Origin: Zelopaecilomyces penicillatus
Lineage: Eukaryota; Ascomycota; Sordariomycetes; Hypocreales; Pseudodiploosporaceae
DNA: 64,000 nt
Direction: 5' to 3'
NCBI GenBank assembly: GCA_005765155.1
Contig: VCCP01000002.1
Span: forward strand, 4,278,001 to 4,342,000
The position numbers and the translations under genes were made by a program. This document shows positions 24,103-34,220 of this stretch, one piece after another (within the stretch, counting starts at the first letter, position 1; each line of letters begins with the position of its first letter). Below the pieces are notes generated by a model. That model had not been told where the DNA came from, made no database searches, and worked only from the letters and a program-made list of their open reading frames with translations.

Positions 24103-24602
24103 ATGCTTGCCCTTGCACCCATTGCTCTTCTCATCAGCAGCGCAACTGCTCTTGGTATCAACTGCCGAGGTTCCGGTTTTTGCTTCTGGAACAATGCAAA
24201 GATGAGCGACCTGCTTGTCCAAATTCAGCAGATCCAAGCCCAAGGCCACGGCGGACGAGTATACAGGTCTGGAGGTGAGTTCGGCCCTTGCCTCATTCTG
24301 CGGGAATCTAAGTTTTCCATTTCAAGAAATAAGAGAGTCATCACCGCTAACCCCAATGTGAAATTAAAGTTCAAATTGCCTGCGCAAGTGGTAGCCATGG
24401 GCAGATCTGCGCATTCTTCCAAAATGGTGCCAGCGGTACGGCCAATCGTGCGGCTGACCTGATAAGAGGACTTCTCAACCATGGCTGCAAGCAATGCGGC
24501 AGCAACCCAACGAAGCCGGGAAACAACGTGGCCAATGGGCAACTTACGGTCAACGTTGTAGCTTCGCCCTGCTGCAGTGGAACATGTGTGTGTCCTATGT
24601 GA
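24103..24602 (+). CDS. KP4-like killer toxin family protein (copy 3)
   Basis: Exons 24103-24274 and 24370-24602 give 134 aa; the intron is 95 nt (GTGAGT..AAAG). Exon 1 is 172 nt, ending in phase 1, exactly as in copy 1. The signal peptide (about 15 residues) ends before LGINC. Motifs LGINCRGSG, CAFFQNGASGTA, CKQCGSNPTKPGNN and NGQLTVN match copies 1 and 2. It has ten cysteines in the mature part with a CC-x3-C-x-C ending like copy 1, followed by two extra residues. Copies 1 and 3 are therefore closer to each other than either is to copy 2, although they lie on opposite strands with copy 2 between them. It is convergent with the next small secreted gene. Complete; activity unknown. Confidence 0.86.
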
Positions 24603-25457
24603 AAGCGCAATAGTCTTGGGTTGATGGTGTAGAAGAGGGACTGTACATATGGTTGTAAGAAATGGGAGGATTGTGCTCTGGCAGAAACTGTCATATAGCC
24701 TACAGCTGCCTGTTATGATGAGACGAGCCGAATGGGACTGTATTTCCTTATTGCACAAAGCTTTTTTGAAGCATGTATCTAGCAGCAACAACATTAACAG
24801 CAACAACATATTCGACCTTGTGTAAGAAAGAGAGTGACGGCTCGCCAACAGTAGCCTAGTTATCTATGTGTATATTGCGTCCTCGCCCTTACTGATATGC
24901 AAAACTAATTGTGTGAAATAGTCGTTATTGGAAGAAGTAGCCTCTATTTCCGGAAGATGCGATGCCGCTTTTAAAGGATATTTTACCAAGCGCCGGAGGC
25001 CCGAGTGGGGCTGTGTCCCCGCTCCGATACCACACACCCCCGGTCCCCCGGCTAGTCCCAGCAGCACCTGTCAGGCTGAGCAGTCTAACCACATATATCC
25101 CAGGTAGAAAGTGAAGGCATCGAGATAAAGATACCAGGCCAAGATGAAATTTGTGATATGAATGTCTGAAGTAAAAGCAAAATCTATTGGCTAAGGGAAC
25201 AGGATCTCCGGCCAAGCAAGGCATCAACCACCTTATCACGAGGCTCTAATTTATCTGGAAAAATGCTCTTTAATGCAAAGTAAACTCTGCCATTTATTCA
25301 GTCTACCTAACTAAAGTTTCCGCGATGCTTGATAATTTGAGCTCACAGTCGGTCAAGCCAAATAAGCCACACTTTGGATGCCGTATAGACACATACTATT
25401 CTAAAAGAGTCCAGATGATGATGAAGCTTCCAGGACTAAATACAGTACTATCCGCTT
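24603..25457. other. Spacer between convergent secreted-protein genes
   Basis: 3' flanks of KP4-like copy 3 (+) and the six-cysteine gene (-). Short open frames on the minus strand lack protein character. Nothing else is recognised. Confidence 0.5.
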
Positions 25458-25814
25458 TTAGAAGCAGATTCCACCGACGTTAGCTACGAAGAATAGGCAG
25501 CCAGAACAGCCAGCCTGCCTATGACAAAATTCATTCGTAGTGCAAGGGATAGCAGATCGAAAGCATTCTGTCACCCTGGTGGCGAAGACCTTATCCCGAC
25601 GTTGAGACTGGCCATTGGCGCCCATGGACTTCTCGATTTCGCCGATTGTAATATCATTCTGAACAATTGGAAATAAAGTTAGTAACGTTGATGCAGAGAT
25701 GGGATTATTGATGATGAACATGTTATTTACCTGAGGAGTCTCGATTGAGGTGGGCATGGCAAGCGCTCCGTTGAAGGCAAGAGCTGCAATGAAGGTGGTC
25801 ACAGAGAACTTCAT
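25458..25814 (-). CDS. Small secreted six-cysteine protein (94 aa)
   Basis: Exons 25814-25731 and 25658-25458 give 94 aa. The intron (72 nt) has a GTAAAT donor, an ACTAAC branch site and a TTGTTCAG acceptor; because 72 is a multiple of three and has no stop, the unspliced frame also stays open. A signal peptide (MKFSVTTFIAALAFNGALA) is followed by a short propeptide-like part with an Arg-Arg pair, then a compact C-terminal domain. That domain has all six cysteines spaced C-x6-C-x5-C-x5-C-x2-C-x10-C and ends GGICF. The spacing is reminiscent of knottin-like or defensin-like disulphide folds, but I do not recognise a named family. Its neighbours are KP4-like and other secreted genes, so an effector or antimicrobial role is a reasonable guess. 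A TATA box lies about 160 nt upstream. Confidence 0.75.
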   Translation of the reverse strand: MKFSVTTFIAALAFNGALAMPTSIETPQVNNMFIINNPISASTLLTLFPIVQNDITIGEIEKSMGANGQSQRRDKVFATRVTECFRSAIPCTTNEFCHRQAGCSGCLFFVANVGGICF

Positions 25815-25969
25815 TTTGACTGTTGGTTGTAGCTGTTGGGTTGGCGAGATTTGGAAGGGTTGTAACGGTTCAATAAGCTTGAACAAGTAGATGAGAGAAT
25901 GATTGAGGTGATGTTGTTGTGGTTGGACTGGTAGAGAGAGAACGAACCAAACTTGCAGGATGTTGCGAC

Positions 25970-25976
25970 TTATATA
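25970..25976 (-). promoter_or_regulatory. Putative TATA box of the six-cysteine gene
   Basis: TATATAA on the minus strand, about 160 nt upstream of the ATG at 25814 and about 50 nt downstream (in the sense of transcription) of the (GA)n tract. Position and sequence both fit a core promoter. Confidence 0.55.
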
Positions 25977-26025
25977 GATGATAGAATAGCTTGTGTTGGC
26001 TTCTTGTATCTGGTAGTGGTCCTTT

Positions 26026-26028
<3 letters not shown>

Positions 26029-26093
<65 letters not shown>
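26029..26093. repeat. (CT)n microsatellite, about 32 units
   Basis: An uninterrupted CT/GA dinucleotide tract of about 65 nt, the longest simple repeat in the window. It lies just upstream of the TATA box of the minus-strand six-cysteine gene, where it reads (GA)n in the sense of transcription. Confidence 0.97.
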
Positions 26094-26096
<3 letters not shown>

Positions 26097-27535
26097 GCAG
26101 CCATACAACTACATGTCGTTCGGTGTTTTGGCTAGTGTTAATCTTGACATTCAGGGGAGAGACATGGGGGCGGCTTCCCGGAGAACATGCCATATACGGC
26201 TAGGTGCGATGTGGAATAGACGCACAGCATGGAGTGGAGGAGGTTTAGATTCTTTGAGCTGAGCCCCCTTGGTTCCTGTTTCTACCAGGGATTTTCTTGG
26301 GTTTAGATAATCCCTGCCTCTGTTCCCGGTTATTCCCCCCCCTATGTGCTGTCATCGAGACTCGAGTCAGTAATGTTTTAGCTTAGACGGCGATCCTTTT
26401 TTTAGGCGCCCGGGCCGCGCCTTTGATTCTGCTTCTACCAGAGCTTGTTGTTACTCCCTGCCTTGGTTACTGCCCTGATTTTCATATTATGTTGAAGCTG
26501 AACCGGTGATCTTGTTAGTTTTTGGAAGGCTGGCGGTGAATTCAAGTTAAATTCAACTCAAATGCAAGATGCTTCAACAGAGGCTAAGGCGCCATCTCAA
26601 AGCCCTGAGAGAGCACAGAGCTTATTAAGTTTATAATAGAAAATGCCAAGAGCATAGCACTATGCTAGACTACCTATTCTATTTATCCAACAAGACGTTC
26701 AAAGAGTTTTTGCTTTGTAGGGTACTTCCTCACTTATGCTAGACTTGTAACTAATAGCACCTGCTTGTTTATTTGTTACCTCTGGCACCCATGCCGGCAC
26801 AATGCAAGCCACCCAAGCAAATGTCTACTCCGGCACAAAGGAGGCCATTAGCGCCAAGTCTGTGCGCTGTCAAAATAAGCGGTTGGCGGGGCCGCGTCCA
26901 AAACGGGCCAAGACCTCTGGGCCGGCTCCTGGTTCCGCCTCTGCTGGGGCTCCTTGCTCGTCCCTGTCTCTGTCTGGTATCGGCCTGATGTTCAATGATC
27001 CCTCCTATATTATACTGCAGAATTAATAGTAAATATGTCATGCGAGTCGGCGGTCTCTGGGGCGAGTCAGTATTGTACTAGGGGAATAGGAGCAGCAGCA
27101 GGGGACTTTCTTCTATCAATGACAACTTTGGCTGAGGTTGAGAGATTTTGGTCAATAATCATGGTTTCTGTTGAAAGGGTTCTTATTTGTACAAATTAGA
27201 CTGTGCTTTAACACAAATTTGAGTAGCAACATTGGTTTAATATCTGTACTGTATAAAATACTCTACAATGGCTATACAAAGAACCTCGCTATGGTGAAAA
27301 AGTCAATGAAAGTAACAGAGGGAATTGTAAGCAGTGGAACTAGCATTTGTCAACAACTGTCAACTGTCAACTGATTCAGCTATGACATTGTGGCTTTTCT
27401 CCCCACATAGCGTGCAAGACTCGTATGAATAGCTGCATCCAGCTGAAAACCGCAACTACAGGGTTGCGGTGCGAGGGTGTCTTGGTGGAAATTGTTGAGC
27501 AGGTATGGTATATCATCCCTCTGACAAATCAAACA

Positions 27536-27557
27536 TATAAATCCTAGATATAAATAT
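27536..27557 (+). promoter_or_regulatory. Putative TATA elements of the 123-aa secreted gene
   Basis: Two TATA-type words, TATAAAT (27536-27542) and TATAAATAT (27549-27557), lie about 165-190 nt upstream of the ATG at 27723. They are followed by a C/T-rich leader, as expected of a fungal promoter. Confidence 0.5.
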
Positions 27558-27722
27558 GCCATACACCTCCCCTCGAACTCCTGACAAACAAAACATCCTC
27601 ATCCCTCTTCCTCAAACAACCTCTTAACCAATCCTCCAATCCAACATTTCGAATACAAGTATTCGACTCAGCATCCCATCCCATCACTTAAACAACTATT
27701 ACCAGTCACCTAGCTCTTCAAA

Positions 27723-28181
27723 ATGCAGCTCCCCAACGTCCTCGCCTTCTTCGCCCTCACAGGCTTTGCTGCCGCTGAATGCTACAATTCTGGTGAATTC
27801 TGGGATAACAAGAATTTGGCGGATACCATGGCTCGTGCTGCATGCCAAAAACAGCTATCTGGATACTATGGCAACGAGGGTGATTGGAACTCGCAGAAGT
27901 CTGCATGTGCCGATACATCCCGTGGAAAAGTAGACCTGATTATCAAACACCTCAAGGAGAACAACGGATTTCTCTCTGAGGCTGAGTGCTATCGCGGCCT
28001 CTCGAGGGAGATCACTGGCTGTCCTAGGGGCGGCGCGAGAAGTGAAGGAGACTGGTGGTTCAAGTAATTCCCCTGCCAGATTTTCCCTTGGCACAAATTC
28101 ACATCCCATTCATATTCTCCTGGTTAGTTACTAATACGTTATCTCACTAGGGTCGATCCCAACTCAGGCTCTTGCTTCTAG
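27723..28181 (+). CDS. Small secreted six-cysteine protein (123 aa)
   Basis: Exons 27723-28063 and 28151-28181 give 123 aa. The intron (87 nt, GTAATT..CTAG) joins in phase 2 and adds a C-terminal VDPNSGSCF. Without splicing, the frame stops right after the junction lysine and loses the last cysteine. A signal peptide of about 18 residues (ending GFAAA) precedes a mature region with cysteines at 20, 41, 62, 89, 100 and 122, so the last exon supplies the sixth and an even number needs splicing. The rest is rich in Gly, Trp and charged residues, with an NNGF-type turn before the fourth cysteine. I do not recognise a named family. The context (KP4-like genes on one side, L-amino-acid oxidase on the other) suggests a secreted effector or defence protein; this is inference. 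Confidence 0.75.
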
Positions 28182-29486
28182 AGCGAGCTGCTCGGTGGAG
28201 CGCTAACCCCCACCGCTGCCTAACAAACCCCTTTCCTTTGGTTGTGATTTTTGCATCGAATTATGCCGGAGTCATCCTTTTCGATTCTCTTAGCTTTGCA
28301 GGACGTGAAAGACTTTTCGATGACAGACCGAGGGTACGTGGAAGTAGTAGAGCGGTTGGCCAAGTGATGAGAAGAGGGCGATGAGCTTGTATTTGCCAAT
28401 CGGGCATAGTATATGGATTAGATGGGAGTTATATAGTGCGAATCTTAACATCATTTGCTATACGCCAGCTGTATAAACGTGCTGGATGAAATAATTATTA
28501 TGCATTGAAAAGCAGGACACACGTAATGAAACCGAAAGGATCAGTGTCGTTAACGTTGTGAATTCTTCAAAACCCACCCCCAACGCAGACGGGGCCGTCA
28601 ATTTAGGTAAAAGCCAGAGTTGTAGATACAAGAATCGGGTATATCAACAATTATGGGTATTTGATAATTCTTTTCTAACCTCTGTATTAAGCATCTTCCC
28701 CCTCGACCTTCAATTGGATTATTGGTCTAGGTCCCAGTTTAGAAGTCACTGGTAACATACAGCCAGCGCTCAGGACAACTGGCTTGCAAGCCAACCAGGC
28801 GCCCAGAATGACCGTTGAACCTTTGCTATTTTCCCTCAGTTTATAACTCAGTTATATAACTTTAACTTTTTTTTAGCTGGCTGCTCAATAGAAAAACACA
28901 ACAACAACGCGAGGGTATATTTGACTGTTTTAAGTCTGTTAATAACATTATGGTTACGTTTAGTAGCGATATCATGCGCTTGATTTAGTAATCAATCTCA
29001 TGTGGATCAAAATCATTCTTAAACCATCTCCGTGTGGGTTTTCTCTGCTTCGGTCTCGTTCTAAAACCGACCTTCGGCTCGCCTCTTCGCAATGCCGAAT
29101 CTCAACCCTCAATCTTGCATTGACGAATTTTCGGAGACATTAATAATCACGACTCTTCTGCGATTGTATTCGGCATGTCGCATATTATAGGTGTGCTTGA
29201 TGATATCATGGTGATTTTAACCATAATGATGAAAGACCATAATAACGTAATGGTTGCAGTTATGTTGGCCTGAAATAAACCCCAGCAACCCAGAAGGGTC
29301 TTATTGAGATGAAGGCTATATTTATGGCAATTCTGCAAGTACTGTAACCTTCTTCTTTTCTTTTTCCGTCGTTCCTTGCATGAATCGAAAGGCGATGTAC
29401 CCACGCATTAGGCTAAATGACAAAACGTTGAATATGCCACTGGTGTCTTGACACACTACCCTAGGCAGTCAGACAGTCTGGATCAG

Positions 29487-29506
29487 CCCCCCCCCCCCCC
29501 CCCCCC
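29487..29506. repeat. Poly-C tract, 20 nt
   Basis: An uninterrupted run of 20 cytosines. On the minus strand it is a G20 tract, which can form four-stranded structures. Homopolymers of this length are also prone to sequencing length errors. Confidence 0.95.
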
Positions 29507-30244
29507 TGTCCGATGTTGAAGGATCGCTGATCAGCAATGGCTCCAGTACCCTTTGAGATTAGAAGAACACCTAAATTTTGCAAGCTACTTTGGGCGATTA
29601 CCGGTGCCCCTAACAATTCAATGTCGCTGAAAGCTGGCAAAAAGGGTGCCGTACCCGTTGTTCGCCGAGACGGGCTGAAGGATTTCACAAGTGCGTGTGT
29701 AAGAATATGCGTGGGATGTTGGGTTGCAAACTCCATTCCAGATGCCTATGTAGCTAGCGGAATGGGCATTTGTGTTTATTAAAATTTGTGAAAGACCACC
29801 AAGCGCATGACAAGTATAGGTAGTATTTCTTTTGTTGCCCTTGCCGCATGTCGCATGCGTTGCATTTCCGCCCACCTGTGTCTGGCTGCAGCTGCAATTA
29901 AGTAACCTAAAACCTAATCTGATCCGGATCTATGCGGCAAAACAGGGTTTTATTACTTGAAGGAGAAGGTCGATAATAATATGCTGCATCGGACTTTTAC
30001 ACCTTTAACAAATGGCCTCGAATATTATACCCTCTCCGTCGTGTCTCCCGCCCTCGAATGGCGTCACATGGGATCTGGAAGACCTAGCGCCGGAAATTGA
30101 AGGAAGGATCTGATTACCAGGTCGTCCGTGGTCTGACGTTTGAGGATCTGCTATTACTCATGTTCTCAAATTCCACGCCCTAGAAACATCCTGCTCGGTG
30201 GAACCTTGCTTGGCTTGCGCGGAAATGCGCCTAGATGTCATCTC

Positions 30245-30254
30245 TATTTATATA
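30245..30254 (+). promoter_or_regulatory. Putative TATA element of the oxidase gene
   Basis: TATTTATATA lies about 116-125 nt upstream of the ATG at 30370, the spacing seen for other genes in this window. Confidence 0.45.
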
Positions 30255-30369
30255 CATTACATGCCAGAACGACAAACTTCAAGATGGAGTTCCCACGGAA
30301 GCCTCACATTCCCTTGATTAGATTTCGGACCCCCATCCTCTCCTCCGCCGGTTCTCAGACGTCGCGATC

Positions 30370-32630
30370 ATGGGACGTAGATCTCTTCTAAGCGCAACGT
30401 TAGGTGCGGTGCTGGCGGGTGTCTCTGTATTAGCTGGCTCTTTGCCGATTGAGCTCGAACTACGGCGGGATTTGAACTCTCATCTAGCGAATATCCACAT
30501 CATAAATAAGGGGCACGTAGGAGGAACCTTGAACTTTACGTACGGCTCATGCACCGCAAGTTCGGAACAGGACATTCATCATACCATCTCGAAATCGCAG
30601 GCTATCAGTGACGAGTCGAGGCTGGTATGGATCATCCCTGAGGGCACCGAGACAGACGGTTGTATTTCAGCATGGAGCGCCGACGGCGCGTTGGTAGGGA
30701 GGAGCAAACCTCAAAGGCTTCATAAAGTGAAGCGAAAGGCACCACAGAAGCGAGCGGGTGAGAAAGGCATTGTTCTCTTGTTAAACTAAAACATTACTGA
30801 CTCTTTCTCTAGATGGCATTCCCATGACCGACGCCAATGGATTTGATGTTTTGGGCCCGTGGTTCGAAGGAGTAGAGTTTCTCAAGGACAAGCAACCCGG
30901 CGCAGTCGACGTCAAGGCCGCCAAGAACAAACAAATCGCCATTGTAGGAGCCGGCATGTCTGGTCTGATGACGTATCTTGTCTTATCCCAAGCTGGCTTG
31001 ACAAACATCAGCATTCTCGAGGCGAGCGAGCGAATTGGCGGCCGAGTCCACACGACATACCTCTCAGGCGGCCCCTTTGACTATTCGTACCAGGAGATGG
31101 GGCCCATGCGATTCCCTCATTCGTACATTGACAGGAACAGCAACAAGACGTACAATATTTCCGACTTTCAGCTGGTCTTTTCGCTCGCAGAAGAGATGAA
31201 TAAGATCAACAAACACGACAAAAACCTCAGTATCGACTTCATCCGATGGTTCGAAACCAGTGAGAACGGCCTCCATTACAACAACGGCTTCAAACTCCCC
31301 AGTGGCCTCCCCCCAACTCTTAAACAAATCTCACAAAACGCATCCTTGGGCGGCGCCGCACTCCAAATGGACGCCGACACCAAAGCCCTCAACGAGAAAC
31401 TCGCTAAATACATGCCCGGCAACGAATTCAACATCAAAGTCGCTCAAAACATGCACAAAGCACACAGCGAATGGATCAAATCCGGTCTCGGCGGACTCCC
31501 CGGCGAGCGCTGGTCCGAGTTCTCTTTCCTCGTCCAATTCCTCAAGGGCAGCCTCAATGCCACGGACTTTATCGCACCGTACCAGAGCCATAGTCTCTGG
31601 GAGATCTACTACGAGGAGGTCTACCAACTAGCGTCCGAGTGGAAGACGATAGACGGTGGGCTTAATAGACTCCCGCAGTCGTTTCGTCCCTTGGTTGACG
31701 ACATTACACGCATGAAGACGAGCGTAGAGCGCGTCAAGTATGAGAATGACAAGGTGACACTAGAATGGCGCGACAGCTTCAGAGATAAGAAGTTTCAGAG
31801 CTCAACACACGACTATGCAATTATTGCTGTGCCCTTTACCGTTGTCCGCCAGTGGCGTCTTCCCAAAATCGGGCACACTATGAGCAACGCCATCAAGAAA
31901 CTCGCCTACGCATCCGCCTGCAAAGTCGCCCTCGAGTACTCGGACCGTTTCTGGGAAAAATTCGAAAACCCCATCTTCGGCGGCTGCAGCACCAAAACGG
32001 ACGTTCCGGGAATCGGAAGTATCTGCTACCCTTCATACAATCTAAACTCGTCTGGCCCGGCGTCCATCTTGAGCTACATGCAGGGACCGATCGCGCCGGA
32101 AATCCTCAGGGTCAACTTAATGTCGGATGAGGAGCACGTACAGCACGTGCTTGATATCGTTACGGAAATCCACGGCGAGGAGACTCGGAAGCTGTATACA
32201 GGGAAGTGGGATCGCAAGTGTTGGGCGGTGGATCCTTTGGCTATAGGAAGCTGGGCTGCTCCTGATGTTGGACAGCATGAAATATACATCCCTGAGTTCT
32301 TCAAGGTTCATAGCAATGTGAGTGCAAACATGGATGAATTCCAACAAATTACACCTTGCATCCTACCCCCTTATCTAATGTCTGACACATCGTCTAACTG
32401 AATCGTATAGATGATCTTTGTTGGGGAGCATACTTCATATACTCATGGCTGGGTGCCTTCGGCATTGGAGTCTGGCATTCGAGGAGGAGTTCAAATGCTT
32501 CTTGGTAAGCACATTACTTCCTTTAAAAACTGTGATGTCCAATTGCTAACTGATGTATACAGAACTCGGTCTAGTTGACGAAGCCAAAGCCACAGTGGAA
32601 AAGTGGATGGCAAGGTGGATGGAGATCTAA
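30370..32630 (+). CDS. Secreted L-amino-acid oxidase (flavin amine oxidase)
   Basis: Exons 30370-30757, 30813-32317, 32411-32504 and 32563-32630 give 684 aa. All introns are short and GT..AG, with phases that fit; the last has a GCTAAC branch site. The N-terminus is hydrophobic (LLSATLGAVLAGVSVLAGS), a likely secretion signal, followed by an about 130-residue region before the FAD domain. FAD-binding IVGAGMSGL lies at about 173-181 and ERIGGRVHT follows; the substrate domain is long; the C-terminal FAD contact GEHTSYTHGWVPSALESGIRGG lies in exon 3. This is the order in L-amino-acid oxidases, which deaminate amino acids to 2-oxo acids with release of ammonia and H2O2. Secreted fungal members can be antimicrobial or nitrogen-scavenging. 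Several N-x-S/T sites fit an extracellular protein. Substrate preference cannot be read from sequence. Confidence 0.88.
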
Positions 32631-32971
32631 CACAGCATGCAACGATTTGTTTCTGATAAAACTATTTATTTTTATATGTACATACTTCTTCTGATACTTG
32701 TTCAATGTTATTTTCGGGAGGTTAATTTTAACTCGCCAGTATCTTCAGCCTCTTGGGGAAAACCTCCGTGCTTGTGGTTGCGCACATTGATTAAGTAGTA
32801 GACTATCGTTCACGTTAATTGCGTGGCGCAAGGTAATAGCGCCATCATTATGACGTCTTGACATGTTTATTATTCGTACTTCGTAAACTTGGTATTCTCT
32901 TTCCAAAAGACCACGGGTATTCAAAACTCCAACGCTCAAAAAAAAAAAATGGTACAATGCTCGCTAGGTCA
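32631..32971. other. Spacer between convergent genes
   Basis: About 340 nt between the stop codons of the oxidase (+) and the rhodopsin-domain gene (-), AT-rich with an A10 run at 32939-32949. No gene seen. Confidence 0.55.
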
Positions 32972-34220
32972 TCAATGCTTCAATATCTCTCTTCGACTCG
33001 AGTGTCTGGAGGCAGTCTCCGGATCTTCGGGCAGCTGCACATAATCTCTGCTTAGCCGCCTGTCTATATCCCTCAGTTCCGACACCATGGCCTCCTTGGC
33101 CTGCGAGAGCCCACCGGTGGGTTTGCGTTTGGGACTCATTAGATAGGACTCGTTGCTGCCCCCAATCGTTTCGTTGTAGGCGTCAGGGCCACTACTCCCC
33201 TGGTTAGGGTAGCCCTTCCCCTTTGAAGAAGCCGCAGATCTATCCTTTCTCCGCTTGTTCCATAGGCCGTATAGAGTCGGTGCGTTGACGACCAACGCGG
33301 ACGTCAGCAGTTCGGTGCTGGCCCAGGTGGTACGGTTAATTTGGCTGTCCTTGTGCTTGGAATTGATCGGTAGCCGAATAATGGTGATCGCAATGATGAA
33401 GAGGCCGAGGGTGAATAGAGTATATAATTGTGCCTTGCGACGCCAGGGAGCTTTCATGGACGCGACGACGGGGATAGGAAGAATGAGAAGCATGAAGTCG
33501 GTTACGATGTTGAGGATGCCCACCGTGATGAGTTGAACCTGAGCTTTGGCACAAAGACCTAAGCGCAGAGGAATCAGTACTGTGTATTAAAGAGATATAG
33601 GGTTTGAGACCATGTTTTGCGAGGCACGACATACCTGGATCTGGTAGAACCTGCCAATAGAGGTGAAATGGCCTGCATTCGCTGAATGTGACGACTTGAA
33701 TGGCAATATACGATCCGAAGAAGACGAACAAGAATGATCGTATGATGAGCTTCTCGTAAGGTAAGTCGAGGAGGAGCCTTCGGTATACGTCTAAAAGGAC
33801 GAGCTTTTGCAACCACAGGCTTAACGAACGGGGATCAACAGTTAGCACAAACATGCAAGAAAAACCAGCCAGAACGCATTAATCAAACTTTTCCAGGTAA
33901 AGGAACACCCACTATGAGTTGTAAAAGAAGCGATTCGCAATGGAAAGCTGACTTCCAATCTCTCGCCGGTATATTTCCTGGTCGGTAAACTTGTGCTTGG
34001 CGCGGAATCGCCTCGGCATGTTGGTCGTTCCCCAGGTCAACACGACGTGTATAAGTCCCAGTCTAGTCAGGGCGCAGACAATAGCAGCCATTGTGAGGTA
34101 GTCGCCCATATTGAACGACTGGCGGGTCGCTCTCTTCCATACCAGCCTGACCAACATGACGAGAATAGCCAGGCAGCTGAAGACCCAGTGAATAACGAGC
34201 GTCGTCTCGTCCTTGTACAT
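32972..34220 (-). CDS. Seven-TM rhodopsin-domain integral membrane protein
   Basis: Exons 34220-33913, 33819-33635 and 33558-32972 give 359 aa; junction phases fit (2, then 1). Seven hydrophobic segments are visible: about 8-28, 41-64, then one after YNSYLWLQKLVLL, one in IRSFLFVFFGSYIAIQVV, one in GILNIVTDFMLLILPIPVV, one in LYTLFTLGLFIIAITII and one around TELLTSALVVNAPTLYGL. The order and words (LCAKAQVQLITVGILNIVTD) match the large fungal rhodopsin-domain family related to PTH11-like receptors, found at the plasma membrane. No retinal-binding lysine is evident. The C-terminal tail (about 100 aa) is polar with many Ser, Arg and Pro. The ATG at 34220 is the only in-frame start before TM1. 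Ligand unknown; similar genes often sit beside lineage-specific secreted or metabolic genes. Confidence 0.82.

Larger units (their letters stand above)
25815..27722. other. Upstream region of two divergent secreted-protein genes
   Basis: 1.9 kb with a long (CT)n tract (26029-26093), a TATA box for the left gene, TATA elements for the right gene and an isolated GC-rich patch (about 26800-26980) inside AT-rich DNA. That patch carries a 74-codon open frame (26802-27026) which I cannot identify; it could be a remnant of a mobile element. Related words (TCTACCAG..TCCCTGCCT) recur at about 26281-26320 and 26436-26465, suggesting old imperfect duplication. Confidence 0.4.
28182..30369. other. Intergenic region (2.2 kb)
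   Basis: AT-rich, with no protein-like frame. It contains a run of 20 C (29487-29506) and, at the right end, the promoter of the oxidase gene with TATTTATATA at 30245-30254. Nothing else is recognised. Confidence 0.5.

Noticed and set aside
24225..24848. 207-codon frame antisense to KP4-like copy 3
   Set aside because: It overlaps the well-supported KP4-like exons on the opposite strand and has no recognisable protein features.
25953..26135. Open frames made of repeated Ser-Leu on the plus strand and Glu-Arg on the minus strand
   Set aside because: These are translations of the (CT)n microsatellite, and the minus-strand extension upstream of the six-cysteine gene contains the TATA box.
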